From NCBI GenBank assembly GCA_019113175.1, contig DXHY01000079.1, positions 1 to 38,379 on the forward strand: a stretch of DNA of 38,379 nucleotides, written 5' to 3'. Below the pieces are notes generated by a model. It ran no database searches, had not been told where the DNA came from, and saw only the letters and a list, made by a program, of their open reading frames with translations. Shown piece after piece: positions 34,695 to 38,379 of this stretch. Positions within the stretch are counted from its first letter, which is position 1; every line of letters starts with the position of its first letter. This DNA is from Candidatus Eisenbergiella stercoravium. GTDB taxonomy: Bacteria; Bacillota; Clostridia; Lachnospirales; Lachnospiraceae. A program made the translations under genes and the position numbers.

Positions 34695-35599
34695 ATTACG
34701 TATACGGGGCGGACACGGAGCTGAGCGTGGCTGCGCTGAAGGATATCTGCCTGACGATTGAGGACGGAGAATTCATCGGTCTCATCGGGCATACCGGCTC
34801 CGGAAAGTCCACTCTGGTGCAGCATTTGAACGGCCTGATGAAGGCGACGGACGGAAACATTTATTATAATGGAAAGAATATTTACGAAAAAGGGTACAAT
34901 CTGAAGGAGCTGCGCAGCCGGGTCGGCCTTGTTTTTCAGTATCCGGAATATCAGCTTTTTGAAATCGACGTGTTCACGGACGTCTGCTTCGGCCCGAAAA
35001 ACCTGGGACTTTCCAGAGAAGAGGTGGAGGAGCGGGCGAAAAGGGCGCTGGAGCTTGTGGGGATTGGAGAGGAGTATTATAATCAGTCGCCCTTTGACCT
35101 GTCCGGCGGACAGAAAAGAAGGGTGGCAATCGCGGGCGTGCTTGCCATGAATCCGGATGTGCTGGTGCTGGACGAGCCTACCGCCGGGCTGGATCCAAGG
35201 GGACGGGACGAGATTCTGGGAGAGATCGCCGCATTGCGGGAAAAAACGGGAATGACGGTGGTCCTGGTTTCCCACAGCATGGAGGACGTGGCGAATTATG
35301 TGAGCCGTATCATCGTGATGAATCACGGAAGCGTCATGCTGGACGGGAAGCCCCGGGAAGTATTTCATCACATAAAGGAGCTGGAGGCGGTAGGCCTCGC
35401 CGCGCCGCAGGTCACCTATATCATGCATACACTGAAGGATGCGGGGCTGGTGCGCAGTGCGGAGGCGACCACCCTTCCCGAGGCCGTGGACGCGATCTGT
35501 GAAGCGTTCGGCATGGAAAAACGCGGAGAGAATCGTCAGGACATGGAAGACAGTGGAACGGATCATCAAGGGACAGAAAAGGAAACGGACAGATGCTGA
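34670..35599 (+). CDS. ecfA2: Energy-coupling factor transporter ATPase EcfA2
   Basis: A 309-residue ABC ATPase, the partner of EcfA1. Walker [10 protein letters not shown] (40-48), Q-loop F-Q-Y-P-E-Y-Q (89-95), signature L-S-G-G-Q (144-148) and Walker B L-V-L-D-E-P (165-170) are intact. The C-terminus has an extra charged tail (about 285-309, rich in E, D, R, K) beyond the usual 280-290 residues. It overlaps ecfA1 by 25 bp and ecfT by 7 bp, so all three are translationally coupled. Confidence 0.96.
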   Translation: MSIRLEHVNYVYGADTELSVAALKDICLTIEDGEFIGLIGHTGSGKSTLVQHLNGLMKATDGNIYYNGKNIYEKGYNLKELRSRVGLVFQYPEYQLFEIDVFTDVCFGPKNLGLSREEVEERAKRALELVGIGEEYYNQSPFDLSGGQKRRVAIAGVLAMNPDVLVLDEPTAGLDPRGRDEILGEIAALREKTGMTVVLVSHSMEDVANYVSRIIVMNHGSVMLDGKPREVFHHIKELEAVGLAAPQVTYIMHTLKDAGLVRSAEATTLPEAVDAICEAFGMEKRGENRQDMEDSGTDHQGTEKETDRC

Positions 35600-36396
35600 G
35601 AGACATTACCTTAGGACAATATTATCAGACGGAATCGGTGGTTCACAGGCTGGATCCCAGAGTGAAGCTGATCGCCACCATCGTGTTCATCATTTCGCTT
35701 TTTCTGGTGGACAGCTTTCCGGGCTATCTGATTGCAGGACTTTTTCTGGCTTTTGCCATAAAGCTGTCCCATGTACCCTTCAAATTCATGGTAAAGGGCA
35801 TGAAGGCAATCCTGTTTCTTCTTATCTTTACTGTGATTTTTAACCTCTTCCTCACGCCGGGACAGCCGCTTGTTTCCATCTGGCGGCTGACCATCACTAA
35901 GGAAGGGCTGGAAACGGCGGTGAAAATGGCAATCCGCCTTTCCTTTCTGATCATCGGTTCCTCCGTCATGACGCTGACCACGACGCCGAACAACCTGACG
36001 GATGGAATGGAGAGCCTGATGAAGCCGCTTCGCAGGCTGCGCGTGCCGGTTCATGAAATCGCCATGATGATGTCCATCGCCCTGCGTTTTATTCCGATCC
36101 TGCTGGAAGAGACGGACAAGATCATGAAGGCGCAGATGGCGAGGGGAGCGGATTTTGACAGCGGAAACCTGATTCAGAAGGCGAAAAGCCTGGTGCCGCT
36201 TCTGGTGCCCCTGTTCATATCGGCGTTCCGCCGTGCCAGTGATCTGGCCATGGCGATGGAAGCGCGCTGCTACAGGGGAGGCGAGGGCAGGACGAAGATG
36301 AAGCCCCTGATTTACAAAAGGCGGGATCATCTCGCATTTTTCGTCCTGCTTCTTTATCTTGTTCTTGCAGTCGCTGTAGGGCGGATTCTGTTTTAA
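35593..36396 (+). CDS. ecfT: Energy-coupling factor transporter transmembrane protein EcfT
   Basis: A 267-residue inner-membrane scaffold with about five to six hydrophobic helices. The cytosolic coupling helices carry the family signatures: A-R-G in Q-M-A-R-G-A-D (about residues 190-193) and E-A-R in A-M-E-A-R-C-Y-R-G-G (about 222-229), which contact the two ATPases. It overlaps ecfA2 and is followed 22 bp later by truA, the conserved Firmicutes arrangement. Confidence 0.95.
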   Translation: MLRDITLGQYYQTESVVHRLDPRVKLIATIVFIISLFLVDSFPGYLIAGLFLAFAIKLSHVPFKFMVKGMKAILFLLIFTVIFNLFLTPGQPLVSIWRLTITKEGLETAVKMAIRLSFLIIGSSVMTLTTTPNNLTDGMESLMKPLRRLRVPVHEIAMMMSIALRFIPILLEETDKIMKAQMARGADFDSGNLIQKAKSLVPLLVPLFISAFRRASDLAMAMEARCYRGGEGRTKMKPLIYKRRDHLAFFVLLLYLVLAVAVGRILF

Positions 36397-36418
36397 AGAT
36401 GCAGAAAGGGTTATTTTC

Positions 36419-37216
36419 ATGAGACGGATCATGCTGACGGTTGCCTATGACGGCACCCGCTACCATGGCTGGCAGAGACAGCCGGATAAAAACAGCATTG
36501 AGGATATTCTGGATCAGAGCCTTACGGATCTGACGAAGGAGCCGGTGCGGGTGATCGGGGCGAGCAGGACGGACGCGGGAGTTCATGCTCTTGGAAATGT
36601 GGCCGTTTTTGACACGCAGGCCCGCATGGGAGCGGACAAGTTCGCCTACGCCCTGAACCAGCGGCTTCCGGAGGACATCCGTATCCGCGCTTCCCGGGAG
36701 GTTCCTTCCGATTTTCATCCGAGAAAAACGGACAGTGTCAAAACCTATGAATACCATATCCTGAACGAGGAATTTCCCAATCCGGTGGAGCGTCTCTACA
36801 GCCATTTCTGTTATGTGCCTCTGGATGAGGGACGGATGCAGCGCGCGGCGGAATATCTGACGGGAGAGCATGATTTTCAGAGCTTCTGCAGCGCGGGCGC
36901 TCAGGTGGAGAGCACGGTGCGCACCATTTATGACTGCAGCGTGCGGCGGGAAGGAACGAAACTGACCATCCGGATTCAGGGAAACGGTTTTCTCTATAAT
37001 ATGGTACGAATCATTGCCGGAACCCTGATGGAGGCCGGACGGGGGAAATATCCGCCGGAGACGGTCCGGGATATTCTTGAAGCAGGGGACCGGAGGCTGG
37101 CCGGGCCAACCGCTCCGGCGCGGGGACTGATTCTTGTGTCCTATGAATTTCCGGCTCTGGAAGAATCTCATCCGGAGAGCGTTCCTGAAGGGCCAGACAG
37201 AGAGGACCGGTCCTGA
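36419..37216 (+). CDS. truA: tRNA pseudouridine(38-40) synthase TruA
   Basis: A 265-residue enzyme that makes pseudouridine in the anticodon stem-loop of tRNAs. The catalytic Asp52 lies in G-A-S-R-T-D-A-G-V-H-A. Other family marks are Y-D-G-T-x-Y-x-G-W-Q-x-Q near the start, and N-G-F-L-Y-N-M-V-R-I-I-A-G-T-L. A charged tail of about 20 residues ends the protein. It lies between ecfT and rplM, as in many Firmicutes. Confidence 0.97.
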   Translation: MRRIMLTVAYDGTRYHGWQRQPDKNSIEDILDQSLTDLTKEPVRVIGASRTDAGVHALGNVAVFDTQARMGADKFAYALNQRLPEDIRIRASREVPSDFHPRKTDSVKTYEYHILNEEFPNPVERLYSHFCYVPLDEGRMQRAAEYLTGEHDFQSFCSAGAQVESTVRTIYDCSVRREGTKLTIRIQGNGFLYNMVRIIAGTLMEAGRGKYPPETVRDILEAGDRRLAGPTAPARGLILVSYEFPALEESHPESVPEGPDREDRS

Positions 37217-37294
37217 AAGAGCCGGCGGGTGCGAATGAGGGTCTTTGAATAGTAACAAACCCCTTGAAAGTGCGGAAAATGATGAAAAAAATGG

Positions 37295-37323
37295 TTGACA
37301 CACGCGGAAGCGTGGCCTATAAT
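37295..37323 (+). promoter_or_regulatory. Consensus promoter of rplM-rpsI
   Basis: TTGACA (37295-37300), 17 bp, TATAAT (37318-37323): a perfect sigma-A consensus. It gives rplM-rpsI a transcript independent of ecf-truA, with a leader of about 130 nt. Confidence 0.88.
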
Positions 37324-37345
37324 AATTCAGTGCGACAATGTTGGT

Positions 37346-37413
37346 AAATGCCTTACCAAAGCCCCGGAAAGGCATTTGACATAATCAGGCGGAGGCTCAC
37401 TTCCCAGGGCTTT
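37346..37413 (+). ncRNA. Putative L13-type leader with pseudoknot
   Basis: AAATGCCTT (37346-37354) pairs with AAGGCATTT (37369-37377); AAAGCCC in the loop (37358-37364) is complementary to GGGCTTT downstream (37407-37413), giving an H-type pseudoknot. Position, between promoter and rplM, matches the known L13 leader class of Firmicutes, in which the product is thought to repress its own mRNA. Family membership was not tested. Confidence 0.55.
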
Positions 37414-37462
37414 CGTAAAGGAAACAGTGTTTCAGAAACGTTCGATTCGATGGAGGTACGCA

Positions 37463-37891
37463 ATGAAAACATTTATGGCTAATCCGGCTAAGATTGATAG
37501 AAAATGGTATGTTGTGGATGCGGAAGGCCAGACTCTCGGCCGCCTTGCATCTGAGGTTGCCAAGGTGCTCAGAGGAAAGAATAAACCGGAGTATACCCCT
37601 CATGTGGATACCGGAGATTATGTGATCGTAATCAATGCCGAGAAGGTGAAGGTTACCGGTAAGAAGATGGATCAGAAGGTTTACCATCATCATTCCGACT
37701 ATGTAGGCGGCATGAAGGAAGTTACCCTGAAGGAGAAGATGGCGAAGAAGCCTGAGCAGGTAATCGAGCTTGCAGTAAAGGGCATGCTTCCGAAGGGACC
37801 CCTTGGAAGACAGATGTACACCAAGCTTCATGTATATGCGGGAAGCGAGCATAAGCATCAGGCGCAGAAGCCCGAAGTGCTGACATTTTAA
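37463..37891 (+). CDS. rplM: 50S ribosomal protein L13
   Basis: A 142-residue L13. The start at 37463 follows GGAGGT and gives [20 protein letters not shown]; an upstream in-frame ATG at 37427 lies in the leader. Motifs: [14 protein letters not shown] and [14 protein letters not shown]. It is an early 50S assembly protein. rpsI follows at 32 bp. Confidence 0.98.
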   Translation: MKTFMANPAKIDRKWYVVDAEGQTLGRLASEVAKVLRGKNKPEYTPHVDTGDYVIVINAEKVKVTGKKMDQKVYHHHSDYVGGMKEVTLKEKMAKKPEQVIELAVKGMLPKGPLGRQMYTKLHVYAGSEHKHQAQKPEVLTF

Positions 37892-37923
37892 TCCAGGGAT
37901 TCTAATAAGGAGGAAATAGGAAA

Positions 37924-38319
37924 ATGGCTAACGCAGCAAGATATTATGGAACCGGAAGAAGAAAAAAATCTATCGCAAGAGTATATCTTACCCCCGGAAA
38001 CGGAACCATTACTGTAAATAAGAGACCCATCGATGAGTATTTCGGACTTGAGACCCTGAAGGTGATCGTTCGTCAGCCTCTGGCAGCTACCGATACGGAC
38101 GGAAAGTTCGATATCCTGGTGAATGTAAAGGGTGGCGGCTACACCGGACAGGCAGGCGCCATCAGACATGGCATTGCAAGAGCACTGCTTGAAGCTGATC
38201 CGGAGTTCAGACCCGTGCTGAAGAAGGCAGGTTATCTGACCCGTGACCCTCGTATGAAAGAGAGAAAGAAATACGGCCTCAAGGCTGCCCGTCGCGCTCC
38301 GCAGTTCAGCAAGCGCTAA
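37924..38319 (+). CDS. rpsI: 30S ribosomal protein S9
   Basis: A 131-residue S9 with [32 protein letters not shown] and the C-terminal L-T-R-D[23 protein letters not shown] tail, whose last arginine contacts P-site tRNA. It is the second gene of rplM-rpsI and is followed by a terminator. Confidence 0.98.
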   Translation: MANAARYYGTGRRKKSIARVYLTPGNGTITVNKRPIDEYFGLETLKVIVRQPLAATDTDGKFDILVNVKGGGYTGQAGAIRHGIARALLEADPEFRPVLKKAGYLTRDPRMKERKKYGLKAARRAPQFSKR

Positions 38320-38337
38320 ACTTTATCAAAAGTGGTC

Positions 38338-38372
38338 AAAAACCCCGGAACTACGCGGTTTCCGGGGTTTTT
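38338..38372 (+). terminator. Terminator after rpsI
   Basis: AAAAACCCCGGAA (38338-38350) pairs with TTCCGGGGTTTTT (38360-38372), a 13-bp GC-rich stem ending in T5 with more T downstream. Confidence 0.92.
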
Positions 38373-38379
38373 CCTTTTC

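Overview
The window reads as a Clostridia chromosome, most likely Lachnospiraceae (moderate confidence). The indications are gene order, strong GGAGG ribosome-binding sites, an rplQ product enlarged by internal inserts, a small KOW-domain gene between map and infA, a zinc-type S14 and a zinc-less S4. Species cannot be set from sequence alone.

Layout. (1) 1-2796: accessory left flank with a triple hairpin block, a leaderless CBM9-like protein, a convergent alpha/beta hydrolase, a GNAT acetyltransferase and a second hairpin block. (2) 2762-20597: the complete S10-spc-alpha superoperon on the + strand: rpsJ-rplC-rplD-rplW-rplB-rpsS-rplV-rpsC-rplP-rpmC-rpsQ-rplN-rplX-rplE-rpsN-rpsH-rplF-rplR-rpsE-rpmD-rplO-secY-adk-map-KOW-infA-rpmJ-rpsM-rpsK-rpsD-rpoA-rplQ. 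It starts from a strong promoter with a roughly 300-nt structured leader, has an internal promoter before rpmJ, and ends at a terminator after rplQ. (3) 20612-33661: an inserted accessory block: AraC regulator (-), two ABC permeases, a solute-binding lipoprotein, a GH105 unsaturated rhamnogalacturonyl hydrolase, a CE12-like acetylesterase, a GH112 phosphorylase, a TIM-barrel isomerase/epimerase and, on the - strand, a MATE transporter. (4) 33747-38372: the usual downstream neighbours of the ribosomal cluster: ecfA1-ecfA2-ecfT-truA, then rplM-rpsI with its own consensus promoter, a pseudoknotted leader and a terminator.

How the genes work together. The accessory block forms a coherent scavenging pathway for rhamnogalacturonan-I (RG-I) fragments. 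Oligosaccharides are captured by the lipoprotein and imported by the two permeases; no ATPase is encoded here, as is usual for this transporter class. Inside the cell GH105 would remove the unsaturated galacturonyl end, the CE12-like enzyme would remove acetyl groups, and the GH112 enzyme would phosphorolyse a galactosyl disaccharide. In this context that is most plausibly galactosyl-beta-1,4-rhamnose, though the substrate is inferred. No secreted lyase is present, so the island looks like a consumer of fragments released elsewhere. The AraC protein, divergent from the transporter, is the likely regulator.

Besides genes, the window is rich in perfect short hairpins. They occur as arrays of three or four (24-129, 2609-2721, 3439-3568, 31221-31304) and singly in many ribosomal-operon spacers. 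Most lack U-tracts and so are not simple terminators. Other points to check are SLH-like repeats on a seemingly cytosolic esterase, a Shine-Dalgarno-sequestering hairpin before rpsD, and repeated CAGAAAA words in the araC-permease intergenic region.
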